A DNA stretch of 64,000 nucleotides from Gammaproteobacteria bacterium (lineage in GTDB: Bacteria > Pseudomonadota > Gammaproteobacteria > Tenderiales > Tenderiaceae). Numbering within the stretch: position 1 is the stretch's first letter; each line of letters begins with the position of its first letter. The notes beneath the pieces are model-generated. The model did not search any database and was not told the origin of the DNA. It saw nothing but the letters and a program-made list of their open reading frames with translations. The stretch lies in assembly GCA_021731365.1 (NCBI GenBank), contig JAKFXL010000022.1, positions 1 through 64,000 on the forward strand, in the 5' to 3' direction. The position numbers were made by a program, and so were the translations under genes. This document shows, in pieces, positions 7,777-15,920 of the stretch.

Positions 7777-8583
7777 TTAAACCGCCAGCGATGTCTGTTT
7801 TTTACGCCGGCTTAACCCAATGCCCATCAGCCCAAGTGCTAAAAGCATCACTGTTTCAGGTTCAGGGACCGTGGCATTGGAACCGCCTTGGCTAAGTGAC
7901 TGTACGTAACCTGTGCCAACCGGGGTGACGCTAACCTGGTTAAACGTGGCAAGCAGTGAGCTTGTGTCCATAAATGAGACACTGAGCTGGTTAAAGGGGA
8001 ACCTCAACAGTTCAGCCTCTCCCGGCAGTGCATGGCTCAACAAGGCGGTAGGTGTGGAATAGAGCAAAGTGGTCCAGAAGTTAAACCCCAGTGATGTCAC
8101 ACCACCACCAAGACTCGTGATGTCGATATTGGCATTTGATGTGGTCAGGCTGCCGACAAACATATCTTCCCAGGCGGTGCCACGGCTGGTGAGACGGCGA
8201 TTGTTATCTACGATGACATCGGCATTGCCATTGGCGGCAACGTTGATGCCGTTGCCATTAACACTGAAACCATCCAGCGCGCCGTTATAGGTCATACGAT
8301 CATTAAACCAGCTGATTGTTGAGGGTGAGTTGGTCTCAATGCGAAACTCACCGCTCAGTTTATCCCCCTGATTAAACACAACAACCGTGCCATTATTATT
8401 GATTGAGGTTGTGTTATTGACCGTTGCGGTGTAGTCATAACGCAGATACGTGGCGGATGCCGCCGTGGGCAGCAGCGCCCCGGCCAGGGTCATGATCGCC
8501 AGAGCTGCGGCAGCAAACCCGTTTTTCCTAACAGATACATTTGAAGCGGTGGTGGAGACACTTTTGCAAACAACTGAACTCAT
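7777..8583 (-). CDS. PEP-CTERM sorting-domain protein
   Basis: A 268-residue exported protein. It has an N-terminal signal region (hydrophobic about residues 23-43, ending ASATY), then a beta-rich, Asn/Thr/Ser-rich body. The C-terminus carries the sorting tag: VPEPETVMLLALGLMG followed by basic RRKK. In PEP-CTERM systems an exosortase cleaves near this motif and the protein goes to the cell surface or exopolysaccharide. No exosortase or EPS gene lies in this window, so the processing enzyme must be elsewhere. The start is supported by GGGAG 8 nt upstream. The body matches no specific enzyme family I recognise. Confidence 0.9.
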   Translation of the reverse strand: MSSVVCKSVSTTASNVSVRKNGFAAAALAIMTLAGALLPTAASATYLRYDYTATVNNTTSINNNGTVVVFNQGDKLSGEFRIETNSPSTISWFNDRMTYNGALDGFSVNGNGINVAANGNADVIVDNNRRLTSRGTAWEDMFVGSLTTSNANIDITSLGGGVTSLGFNFWTTLLYSTPTALLSHALPGEAELLRFPFNQLSVSFMDTSSLLATFNQVSVTPVGTGYVQSLSQGGSNATVPEPETVMLLALGLMGIGLSRRKKQTSLAV

Positions 8584-8723
8584 CTCTAACTCCCAATGGC
8601 ATGTGAAGGTGGTGCAAGTCTATAGCGGCAAACAGACTGCTGACATTGAACCTTGGTACTAGATTCTGCCGTTTCTGTTTCGATCCATAGGTATGGGAGT
8701 GCATGTGTATTATGAAACTATCA

Positions 8724-8750
8724 GTGTTACGTATATTTACTTCGTAACAC
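8724..8750. promoter_or_regulatory. candidate NikR-type nickel operator
   Basis: Perfect inverted repeat GTGTTAC-N13-GTAACAC; one further pair, G/C, extends each arm. From memory this matches the operator form reported for Geobacter NikR (GTGTTAC-N13/14-GTAACAC). It overlaps a possible -35 element (ATTTAC, 8735-8740) 16 nt before a TATATA box (8757-8762) reading toward the histidine-rich gene. It lies about 150 bp upstream of that gene and about 140 bp upstream of the divergent PEP-CTERM gene, so either could be the target. Confidence 0.55.
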
Positions 8751-8763
8751 CAGAGGTATATAG

Positions 8764-8900
8764 TCACTCCACTGCCCCAACAACTGTTGACGGCGGTAGA
8801 TGTAAAAGAGAATGGATTCTCTGCAGATCGTCAGGCCGGACTGCTACCACCCTGGCAGTTCTGGCCTTCTTTCACTGACTACAGTTTGGAGGATCGGCAA
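8764..8900 (+). promoter_or_regulatory. structured 5' leader of the histidine-rich gene
   Basis: If transcription starts just after the TATATA box, the mRNA has a leader of about 130 nt. It can form a perfect AGAGAA/TTCTCT hairpin (8807-8822). A second hairpin at 8834-8866 (GGCC-GGACTGC pairing with GCAGTTC-TGGCC) is followed by TTCTTTC. A GGCGGTAG (8792-8799) to CTACCACC (8844-8851) pairing could compete with the second hairpin. This could be an attenuator or simply a structured UTR. No known riboswitch consensus was recognised. Confidence 0.35.
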
Positions 8901-9155
8901 ATGGCATGTGACTCTACTTACCGCAAACATGTTCACCAACAGATAACCCATGTTCACGCCCACCGGCATGATGATGGCCACCATGCCCATACCCACGCGG
9001 AACTGGTTGCAGGTGAACACGAGCATGAACACACACATGAGGTGATGGAACACGCCCATGATCACGACCACAACGATGATCATCATGACCACGAGCATGA
9101 ACACGACGATGATCATCACCATACAGTCCATAAAGTCGCTGCCGTGGCCGGATAG
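8901..9155 (+). CDS. histidine-rich metal-binding small protein
   Basis: An 84-residue soluble protein made largely of His, Asp and Glu runs (HAHRHDDGHHAHTH, EHEHEHTHEVMEHAHDHDHN, DDDHHH). It has no signal peptide and no enzymatic motif. Such sequences chelate Ni(II) or Zn(II), as in Hpn-like nickel stores or the His-rich tails of metallochaperones; the metal cannot be read from sequence. The ATG at 8901 is chosen because a strong GGAGG lies 9-13 nt upstream. The frame is open further upstream but without homology or a ribosome-binding site. It stands alone, preceded by a NikR-like operator and a structured leader, and followed 96 nt later by sbcB. Nickel buffering is inference. Confidence 0.75.
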   Translation: MACDSTYRKHVHQQITHVHAHRHDDGHHAHTHAELVAGEHEHEHTHEVMEHAHDHDHNDDHHDHEHEHDDDHHHTVHKVAAVAG

Positions 9156-9251
9156 TGGTGTGATACAACACTGAAACGTACCGGGGTTCTCTCGAAACAG
9201 GGTGAATATGATAAAGTTGTCCCCCTGTTTTCAACCCAAGATACCGCTCCC

Positions 9252-10661
9252 ATGGCCCAAACTTTCTACTGGTATGACTACGAGGCCTTTGGCCTGAATC
9301 CGATGAATGACCGCTTGGCGCAGTTTGCCGGGGTCCGTACCGATATGGATTTGAACATTATTGGCGAGCCGTTGATGATGTACTGCAAGCCGGCCGATGA
9401 CTTTCTACCCAATCCAACCTCCTGCCTGATCACCGGCATTACACCGCAGAAGGCGCTGGCCGATGGCATTCCGGAGGCAGAGTTTATCCGCCGCATCAAC
9501 GCCGAGTTCAGCGAGCCCAGCACCTGTGTGCTCGGTTACAACAATCTCCGTTTTGATGATGAGTTCACCCGTTATTCGCTCTACCGCAACCTGCAGGACG
9601 CCTACGCCCGCGAGTGGCAAAATGGCTGTTCGCGCTGGGATCTGCTCGACGTGGTGCGGATGACCCGCGCCCTGCGTCCAGAGGGAATCGAGTGGCCGGT
9701 GACGGATGAGGGTCGCCCGAGTGTACGGCTAGGGGATCTGACCCTTGCCAATGGCATCGCCCATGAATCGGCCCACGACGCCCTCTCCGATGTCTACGCC
9801 ACCATCGCCATGGCACGTCTGGTGAAGGAGAAACAGGGCAAGCTGTTTGATTTTGCCTTTGAAAACCGTACCAAAAACCGCATCAAAAAACTGCTCGACC
9901 TGAAGGAGCAGAAGCCGGTGATCCACATCTCTGGCATGTACCCGGTCGAAAAGGGCAACATGGCGCTGGTGGTTCCGCTGGCGGAGCATCCCATCAACAA
10001 AAATGGCATTGTGGTCTACGACCTGAGCGTTGACCCGAAGGATCTGATCAACCTCAGTCCGGCCAAGATCCACGAACGGCTCTTTACCAAAAATGAGGAT
10101 ATGCCGGAAGGTATGGCGCGCATCCCGCTCAAGACTGTTCACATCAACAAGTGCCCAATCATCGCGCCGTTTATGACCCTCGACGGCAAGGCAGCAAAAA
10201 AATATGGCATCGACCTTAACCTCTGCCGCGCCAACCTCGACACCCTGCTCAAACAGCCCGGACTGGCGAAGAAGATTCAGAAGGTCTTCACCGATGGCCA
10301 AACCGTCTTTGAGCCGCGCACCGATCCCGACCAGATGCTCTACGGCGGCCCCTTCTTTAATGATGACGACAAGGCACGCATGGCCCAGGCCCATACGATG
10401 TCACCGCAAGAGCTGGCCGATTACCACCCCCCCTTCAACGACAGTCGATTGTCCGAACTGCTATTCCGGATGCGCGCCCGCAACTGGCCCGAAACACTCA
10501 ACACCGATGAGCAGGCGCGCTGGCAGGAGTACCGCCAGAGCCGCCTCAACCTCGACGACTATCTGCGCGAGATAGAGCTACTGCGCCAGGAGCCACAACG
10601 TAGCGATGCCGAACAGCAGCTACTGGATACACTGGCGCACTATGGAAAAGAGATTGCCTGA
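9252..10661 (+). CDS. sbcB: exodeoxyribonuclease I (SbcB)
   Basis: Processive 3'-5' exonuclease for single-stranded DNA, acting in recombination and mismatch repair. At 469 residues it is close to E. coli ExoI (475). The DEDDh nuclease core is visible: YDYEAFG with the first acidic pair at about 9 and 11, LGYNNLRFDDEFTRYS (second motif), and HESAHDALSDVYATIAMAR with the catalytic His and last Asp. The SH3-like and C-terminal regions follow (e.g. QMLYGGPFF). It is monocistronic. The Shine-Dalgarno sequence is weak. Confidence 0.95.
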   Translation: MAQTFYWYDYEAFGLNPMNDRLAQFAGVRTDMDLNIIGEPLMMYCKPADDFLPNPTSCLITGITPQKALADGIPEAEFIRRINAEFSEPSTCVLGYNNLRFDDEFTRYSLYRNLQDAYAREWQNGCSRWDLLDVVRMTRALRPEGIEWPVTDEGRPSVRLGDLTLANGIAHESAHDALSDVYATIAMARLVKEKQGKLFDFAFENRTKNRIKKLLDLKEQKPVIHISGMYPVEKGNMALVVPLAEHPINKNGIVVYDLSVDPKDLINLSPAKIHERLFTKNEDMPEGMARIPLKTVHINKCPIIAPFMTLDGKAAKKYGIDLNLCRANLDTLLKQPGLAKKIQKVFTDGQTVFEPRTDPDQMLYGGPFFNDDDKARMAQAHTMSPQELADYHPPFNDSRLSELLFRMRARNWPETLNTDEQARWQEYRQSRLNLDDYLREIELLRQEPQRSDAEQQLLDTLAHYGKEIA

Positions 10662-10765
10662 TTTGAGCCAGACATATATATAGTATGGCTGGTGCCAAAC
10701 CCCACCCTGCACGGACCTGGGGTAACTGGCTAGACCGTTCAACCCGTGAGCGATAACAACCCCCT

Positions 10766-11671
10766 ATGAAGCAGCAGATAGGTTACATCGGCCTTGGCCT
10801 GATGGGTCGTCCCGCCGCCCTTAATCTGATCAAGGCGGGATACCCCCTTAACGTCTATGCCCGGCGCGCCGCGATGATGGAGCCACTCTGCGCTGCGGGG
10901 GCCACTGCCTGTAGTAGTCCCGCTGAGGTGGCGGCGCTGAGCGATATCATCTTTATCAACGTCTCCGACAGTTGTGATGTTGAAGAGGTGGTGCTTGGCC
11001 ACAACGGCATTATCACCACCGCCAGACCGGGCAGTGTGGTGGTGGACATGAGCACTATCTCACCCGCCGTCACTCGCAACATCGCCGCCCGTTTGGCAGA
11101 ACGACAGATCGGCATGGTCGACGCCCCTGTCTCCGGCGGTCCACAAGGGGCGACGGCGGGAACGCTGGCCATCATGGTCGGCGGCACCACTGACACCGTT
11201 GCCCAGGTATGGCCACTGCTCGAGGTGATGGGTGGCAACATCGTCCATGTGGGGGGACACAGCGCTGGCCAGGTGGCCAAGGCGTGTAACCAGATTATTG
11301 TGGCCCAGGCCATCACCGCCATCGGCGAGGCGCTGCTGCTGGCCAAGGCGTCGGGGGTTGATCCCGGCAAGGTGCGTCAGGCGCTAAGTGGCGGTTTTGC
11401 CGACAGTGCCGTGCTACAGATCCACGGCCAGCGTATGCTCGACTACCTATTTGAGCCGGGTTTCAAAACCAAACTCCACCATAAAGATATGCACATTGTG
11501 CAGGAGAGCGCCGCTGCACTTGGCATCACCCTGCCCGGTGCGACCCAGGCCACCCACTACCTCGATACCTTGATGGCAGAGGGGGATAGTGAGCTGGACT
11601 CCTCCGCGATGCTGAAGGTACTGGAACAGGTGGCCGGTACCTCTCTTAAACCCACCCATACTCAAGGATGA
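10766..11671 (+). CDS. NAD(P)-dependent beta-hydroxyacid dehydrogenase (GarR/GlxR-like)
   Basis: A 301-residue cytoplasmic oxidoreductase of the 3-hydroxyisobutyrate dehydrogenase family. The N-terminal Rossmann motif is GYIGLGLMGRP (6-16). DAPVSGGPQGATAGTL (119-134) is the substrate-binding signature, GQVAKACNQI carries the catalytic Lys at about 172, and KDMHIVQESA lies near the C-terminus. The closest match by eye is 2-hydroxy-3-oxopropionate (tartronate semialdehyde) reductase. The family also includes glyoxylate/succinic semialdehyde reductases, so the substrate is uncertain. No glyoxylate carboligase or glycerate kinase is nearby. Its stop lies two nucleotides before the chosen start of the following lipoprotein gene. 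Confidence 0.88.
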   Translation: MKQQIGYIGLGLMGRPAALNLIKAGYPLNVYARRAAMMEPLCAAGATACSSPAEVAALSDIIFINVSDSCDVEEVVLGHNGIITTARPGSVVVDMSTISPAVTRNIAARLAERQIGMVDAPVSGGPQGATAGTLAIMVGGTTDTVAQVWPLLEVMGGNIVHVGGHSAGQVAKACNQIIVAQAITAIGEALLLAKASGVDPGKVRQALSGGFADSAVLQIHGQRMLDYLFEPGFKTKLHHKDMHIVQESAAALGITLPGATQATHYLDTLMAEGDSELDSSAMLKVLEQVAGTSLKPTHTQG

Positions 11672-11673
11672 TC

Positions 11674-12561
11674 ATGAACAACCGTAAAACTATCCAGACC
11701 CTCTGCGCTGCCGCCCTCACTGCACTCCTGTTGAGCGGCTGCGAAGAGGCCGTTGATACCAACTTTGGCACCGGCAAGGTGAGTATCGGCATTAAAGACG
11801 CCCCCATCGACGGTGCCATGGCCGTGGTGGTCAGCTTTACCGGCATAGAGCTTAAGGCCTACAGCGGTGAGACCATCACCCGCACCTTTACCACCCCGCG
11901 CACCATCGATCTGCTGACACTGCAAGGGGCTAAAACCAGTCTGTTGCTGGATGGTGAAACCGTGACCGGGGGTAAGTACGACTGGCTGCGCCTGAAGGTT
12001 GATCTCTCAACATCCTACCTGACCAACAGCAGCGGTCGACATAACCTCACCATCCCCAGCGGTGGTGAGAGCGGGCTCAAGGTGATCAACGGATTTACCG
12101 TGCCGCAAGATGGCTCTCTGGCACTCACCATCGACTTTGATCTACGCAAATCGATACTCGAACCCTCCCAAACGGGAGGTGCTTACAGACTCAAACCGGT
12201 GCTGCGTCTGGTACAGAATGACAAAACAGGCCACATCAAGGGCACCGTGCCCAATAGCCGGGTCAATGGCAGTGGCTGCGGCACCGCCGCTGTCTATCTG
12301 TTTGAGGGCAGCAACATCATCGCTGACGACCTGGATGGCATACTGGCCGACCCCAGCGACTCCTCACTGGTCAAGCTGAACAACAGCAGCGGTAACTATG
12401 AGTATGAACTCGGTTTCCTGAATGCAGGCAGCTACACCCTTGCCTTCACCTGCCAGGCCAATCTCGACAATCCCGAGAATAACGATACCGGCGTCATCTT
12501 CAGCGGCACCACCAATGTCACCGTCACGGCGGGGGCTACCACCTCCTACAACTTCCCTTAA
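11674..12561 (+). CDS. DUF4382 domain lipoprotein
   Basis: A 295-residue lipoprotein. Its signal peptide ends in the lipobox LLLSGC, so it should be lipid-anchored after type II signal peptidase cleavage. The region from about 30 to 190 (GKVSIGIKDAPIDGAMAVVV, then GGKYDWLRLKVD) matches DUF4382, a beta-sandwich of unknown function common in lipoproteins. The C-terminal part (GHIKGTVPN onwards) looks like a carboxypeptidase-regulatory-type beta domain. The ATG at 11674 follows AAGGA at a suitable distance; an ATG at 11668 overlaps the upstream stop and is an alternative. Confidence 0.82.
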   Translation: MNNRKTIQTLCAAALTALLLSGCEEAVDTNFGTGKVSIGIKDAPIDGAMAVVVSFTGIELKAYSGETITRTFTTPRTIDLLTLQGAKTSLLLDGETVTGGKYDWLRLKVDLSTSYLTNSSGRHNLTIPSGGESGLKVINGFTVPQDGSLALTIDFDLRKSILEPSQTGGAYRLKPVLRLVQNDKTGHIKGTVPNSRVNGSGCGTAAVYLFEGSNIIADDLDGILADPSDSSLVKLNNSSGNYEYELGFLNAGSYTLAFTCQANLDNPENNDTGVIFSGTTNVTVTAGATTSYNFP

Positions 12562-12613
12562 TGCCTGAGTGCCGGGTGGTAAACCCTGCCCGGCACCGCC
12601 TCAAGGATTGAGT

Positions 12614-13966
12614 ATGAAAAACAACAATATCATTACCCGCGATCTGGCCACCCTCTGGCACCCCTGCTCCCAGATGAAGGACCACGAGTGGCTGCCCCTG
12701 GTACCGATCAAACGGGGTGAAGGGGTCTGGCTGGAGGATTTTGAGGGCAAACGCTATCTCGATGCCATCAGCTCCTGGTGGGTCAATATGTTTGGCCACT
12801 GCAATCCACGTATCAACGATCGCATCAAGGCGCAGCTCGATACCCTGGAACATGTGATCCTCGCGGGTTTTAGCCACGAGCCTGTGGTTGAACTGTCAGA
12901 ACGGCTGATCAAGATCACCCCCGCAGGACTCACCCGCTGCTTCTATACCGACAACGGCTCCTCCGCCATTGAGGCAACGCTAAAGATGAGCTTTCACTAC
13001 TGGCTCAATCTGGGACAGCCACGCAAAACCAAATTCATCACCCTGAGTAATAGTTATCACGGCGAGACCTTGGGCGCGCTGGCCGTGGGTGATGTAAAAC
13101 TGTTTAAAGATACCTACGCACCGCTGCTGATGACACCGATCACCGTCACCAGCCCCGACTGCTACTTCCGTGAAACAGGCGAAAGCGAGGCCGACTACTC
13201 CACCCGCCTGTTTGCCGAGATGGAGCAGACCCTGGCGCAACACCACGATGAGGTCTGTGCGGTCATTGTGGAGCCACTGGTGCAGTGTGTCGGTTCGATG
13301 CGCATGTACGATCCGGTCTACCTGAAACTGTTACGCAAGGCGTGTGACCACTACGGCGTGCATCTGATCACCGATGAGATCGCCGTCGGCTTTGGCCGTA
13401 CCGGCACCCTGTTTGCCTGCGAACAGGCGGACATCACCCCCGACTTCATGTGTCTCTCAAAGGGGATCACTGGCGGTTATCTGCCACTGGCGGTGGTGAT
13501 GACCCACGACCATATCTACCAGGCCTTTTATGATAACTACGAGAAGATGAACGCCTTTCTACACTCCCACAGCTACACCGGCAACCCGCTGGGGTGTGCA
13601 GCGGCGCTGGCGACACTCGACATCTTTGAGCAGGATAACGTCATCGAAAACAACAGGGCGCTCTCACAACACATGGGCAACGCCGTCGCCCACCTGAAAG
13701 ATCACCCCCAGGTGGGTGACGTACGCCAACGCGGCATGATCATCGCCATGGAGATGGTCAAGGATAAACAGACCAAAGAGGCCTACCCCTGGCAGGAGCG
13801 GCGCGGCCTGCGTGTCTATCAACATGCACTCAAACGTGGCGCGCTGCTGCGACCGGTGGGCAATGTGATCTACTTCATGCCACCGTATGTGATCACCCCG
13901 GAGCAGATCGACTTCCTGGCCGAGGTGGCCACGGAAGGCATTGATATCGCCACAAGGGCAGAGTGA
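12614..13966 (+). CDS. bioA: adenosylmethionine-8-amino-7-oxononanoate aminotransferase BioA
   Basis: PLP-dependent class III aminotransferase converting KAPA to DAPA in biotin synthesis, with SAM as amino donor. Its 450 residues carry LWHPCSQMKDH near the N-terminus, ISSWWVNMFGH, NGSSAIEATLKM, YHGETLGALAVGD, DEIAVGFGRTG (cofactor Asp about 254), LSKGITGGYLPLA (Schiff-base Lys about 283) and HSYTGNPLGCAAA. The ATG at 12614 follows AAGGA. It overlaps rsmE by one base (TGATG), so the two are probably translationally coupled. Other bio genes are not in the window. Confidence 0.95.
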   Translation: MKNNNIITRDLATLWHPCSQMKDHEWLPLVPIKRGEGVWLEDFEGKRYLDAISSWWVNMFGHCNPRINDRIKAQLDTLEHVILAGFSHEPVVELSERLIKITPAGLTRCFYTDNGSSAIEATLKMSFHYWLNLGQPRKTKFITLSNSYHGETLGALAVGDVKLFKDTYAPLLMTPITVTSPDCYFRETGESEADYSTRLFAEMEQTLAQHHDEVCAVIVEPLVQCVGSMRMYDPVYLKLLRKACDHYGVHLITDEIAVGFGRTGTLFACEQADITPDFMCLSKGITGGYLPLAVVMTHDHIYQAFYDNYEKMNAFLHSHSYTGNPLGCAAALATLDIFEQDNVIENNRALSQHMGNAVAHLKDHPQVGDVRQRGMIIAMEMVKDKQTKEAYPWQERRGLRVYQHALKRGALLRPVGNVIYFMPPYVITPEQIDFLAEVATEGIDIATRAE

Positions 13967-14700
13967 TGCGTATACCCAGAATTTATATCCCGGCACCACT
14001 GCAGGGCGGTACCACCATCGAGCTGGACAACAACGGCTTTAGCCACGCCGTGCGGGTACTGCGCCTCACGGAAGGTTCGCCCCTCACCCTCTTTAATGGT
14101 GAGGGTGGCGAATATGCAGCCACCCTGTGTGATGTGGAGAAAAAACGGGCCAGCGCGGCCATTGGTGAATACTCACCACGGGAGTCTGAATCCCCCCTGC
14201 CCATCATCCTTGGCCAATGTATATCCCGTGGCGAAAAGATGGATTTCACCATTCAAAAGGCCGTCGAGCTGGGGGTGACCGAGATTGTGCCGCTCTTCAG
14301 CGAACGGTGTGGTGTCAAACTCGACAAAGAGCGCAGTGATAAACGCACCAACCACTGGCAGAACACCATCATCAGCGCCTGTGAACAGTCTGGACGTAAC
14401 CGTCTGCCACAACTACACTCACCGCTAACGCTGGGGCAGTGGCTCGGCACCCTCGAGGCCTCCTGCAAACTGGTACTTGATCCCTGTGCCAGCCACTCAC
14501 TACCCCAACTGCCCCGGCCAGAAAAAAACCTTGCCCTGCTGATCGGTCCCGAAGGGGGATTAAGTGATACCGAGATTGACCACGCCACCCGAACCGGTTT
14601 CACCGGCATTCGCCTGGGACCACGCATTTTACGTACTGAAACCGCCGGGCTTACTGTGCTCAGCGCCATTCAGCTGTTGTGGGGAGATTTGGGGCAATAG
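13966..14700 (+). CDS. rsmE: 16S rRNA (uracil-1498-N3)-methyltransferase RsmE
   Basis: SPOUT methyltransferase modifying U1498 of 16S rRNA. Its 244 residues have an N-terminal PUA-like domain (PRIYIPAPL, NNGFSHAVRVLRL). The SPOUT knot follows: SRGEKMDFTIQKAVELGV, ACEQSGRN, LIGPEGGLS and LGPRILRTETA. The start is taken at the ATG whose first base is the last base of the bioA stop; a GTG one codon earlier is also possible. It is the last gene of the bioA unit, followed by about 190 nt without genes. Confidence 0.95.
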   Translation: MRIPRIYIPAPLQGGTTIELDNNGFSHAVRVLRLTEGSPLTLFNGEGGEYAATLCDVEKKRASAAIGEYSPRESESPLPIILGQCISRGEKMDFTIQKAVELGVTEIVPLFSERCGVKLDKERSDKRTNHWQNTIISACEQSGRNRLPQLHSPLTLGQWLGTLEASCKLVLDPCASHSLPQLPRPEKNLALLIGPEGGLSDTEIDHATRTGFTGIRLGPRILRTETAGLTVLSAIQLLWGDLGQ

Positions 14701-14891
14701 ACGTCAAATCACCGGCAAATAAAGCAGTATTTGCTAAATTTCTAATATAGAAAAACAACGTAAAAGTTTCGCCTTTTAGCATCAAGGAATTCAGTGCCGG
14801 GCCGATCTAAACCGTGCCGAAGTTCAATATCGCAGGGTAAACCAATGGATACCGGCTACCGATCAGGGACAGAGAAAGATATGAGAACCCC

Positions 14892-15920
14892 ATGAGCATT
14901 CCAATCATCATCTGCGACGACTCCAGTGTTGCCAGAAAACTGGTGGCACGTGCATTGCCAACAGGTTGGGATGTTGAGATCACCTATGCCACTAATGGCC
15001 GTGAGGGGATTAACGCCATCGCCGCCGGCAAGGGGGATGTAATATTCCTCGACCTCACCATGCCCGAGATGGACGGTTTTGACGTCCTTGAATATATCCG
15101 CGCCCAGGATCTGCAGACCGTACCCATTGTTATATCCGGCGACATACAACCAGAGAGTTATAAACGAGTGATGAAATTGGGTGCCTTAGCCTTTATTAAA
15201 AAACCGGTAGAGCCGGAAGAGCTGTGCAAAATTCTTGACGAATACGGCGTACTGGACATCCTCACGGGTGCTGACAAAAGTACCAAAAACAGCAAACCTG
15301 CCGCCGTCACAGCCGTGCAGGAAGAGACCCTGGACTTTAGTGACTGGTGTCAGGAGATATCCAATATCGCCATGGGGCGCGCCGCCGATCTCATCTCAAA
15401 GATGATAGATGGCACGGTGCAGCTCTCCATCCCCAAGGTCACCACACTCAAGGCCAGTGACCTGAACATGATGCTCGAATCTATCGGCTCAGACAGGGAT
15501 ATTTTCGCTGTCAATCAAGGATTTATCGGCAAAAATATTGCCGGTGAAACAATGATCATGTTCGAACAGCGGGACATCGCCAAGGTCGCCCAGTTGATGG
15601 GGCATCCCGGCGAAACCGATGCCGAGACCATACATGAGCTGACCATCGATATGGCCAATATCCTGGTAGGGGCTTTTTTAAAAGGGTTTTCTGACCAGCT
15701 GGATATCAGCCTCAGTCAAGGCTACCCTGAGATCTATCTGCATCAGGAGGGTAACAATATGCAGGAGCGCCGGACCGGACGGGTCAGCGGCATTCTGGCC
15801 ATTGAACAGAGTTACAAACTCGGGCCAGAGCTGATCCACTGCGACCAGTTGATCCTCTTCACCCCCGCGTCACAACAAGAGTTGAAACTCCAAATCGACT
15901 ACTCAATGGGTATTATATGA
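14892..15920 (+). CDS. response regulator receiver fused to a CheC-class phosphatase
   Basis: A 342-residue soluble signalling protein. Residues 1-120 are a CheY-like receiver: acidic pair D9-D10, phosphoacceptor D54 in VIFLDLTMPEMDG, and Lys at about 103-104 in FIKKP. Residues 145-340 form a CheC/CheX-type domain with two catalytic patterns D/S-x3-E-x2-N-x22-P. The first, D151/E155/N158/P181, is canonical; the second, E249/D253/N256/P279, is conservatively altered. CheC proteins dephosphorylate CheY-P. Here the domain could act on its own receiver or on a partner. Its stop overlaps the start of the diguanylate cyclase gene (ATGA), so the two very likely act together. The Shine-Dalgarno sequence is weak. 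Confidence 0.88.
   Translation: MSIPIIICDDSSVARKLVARALPTGWDVEITYATNGREGINAIAAGKGDVIFLDLTMPEMDGFDVLEYIRAQDLQTVPIVISGDIQPESYKRVMKLGALAFIKKPVEPEELCKILDEYGVLDILTGADKSTKNSKPAAVTAVQEETLDFSDWCQEISNIAMGRAADLISKMIDGTVQLSIPKVTTLKASDLNMMLESIGSDRDIFAVNQGFIGKNIAGETMIMFEQRDIAKVAQLMGHPGETDAETIHELTIDMANILVGAFLKGFSDQLDISLSQGYPEIYLHQEGNNMQERRTGRVSGILAIEQSYKLGPELIHCDQLILFTPASQQELKLQIDYSMGII

Noticed and set aside
8584-8720. Sigma-54 promoter upstream of the PEP-CTERM gene
   Set aside because: A TTGC element is present, but the required GG of the -24 element at proper spacing is missing.
8764-8900. NiCo or other known riboswitch in the leader of the histidine-rich gene
   Set aside because: Hairpins are present, but the conserved core sequences of known metal riboswitches were not recognised, so only an unnamed structured leader is reported.
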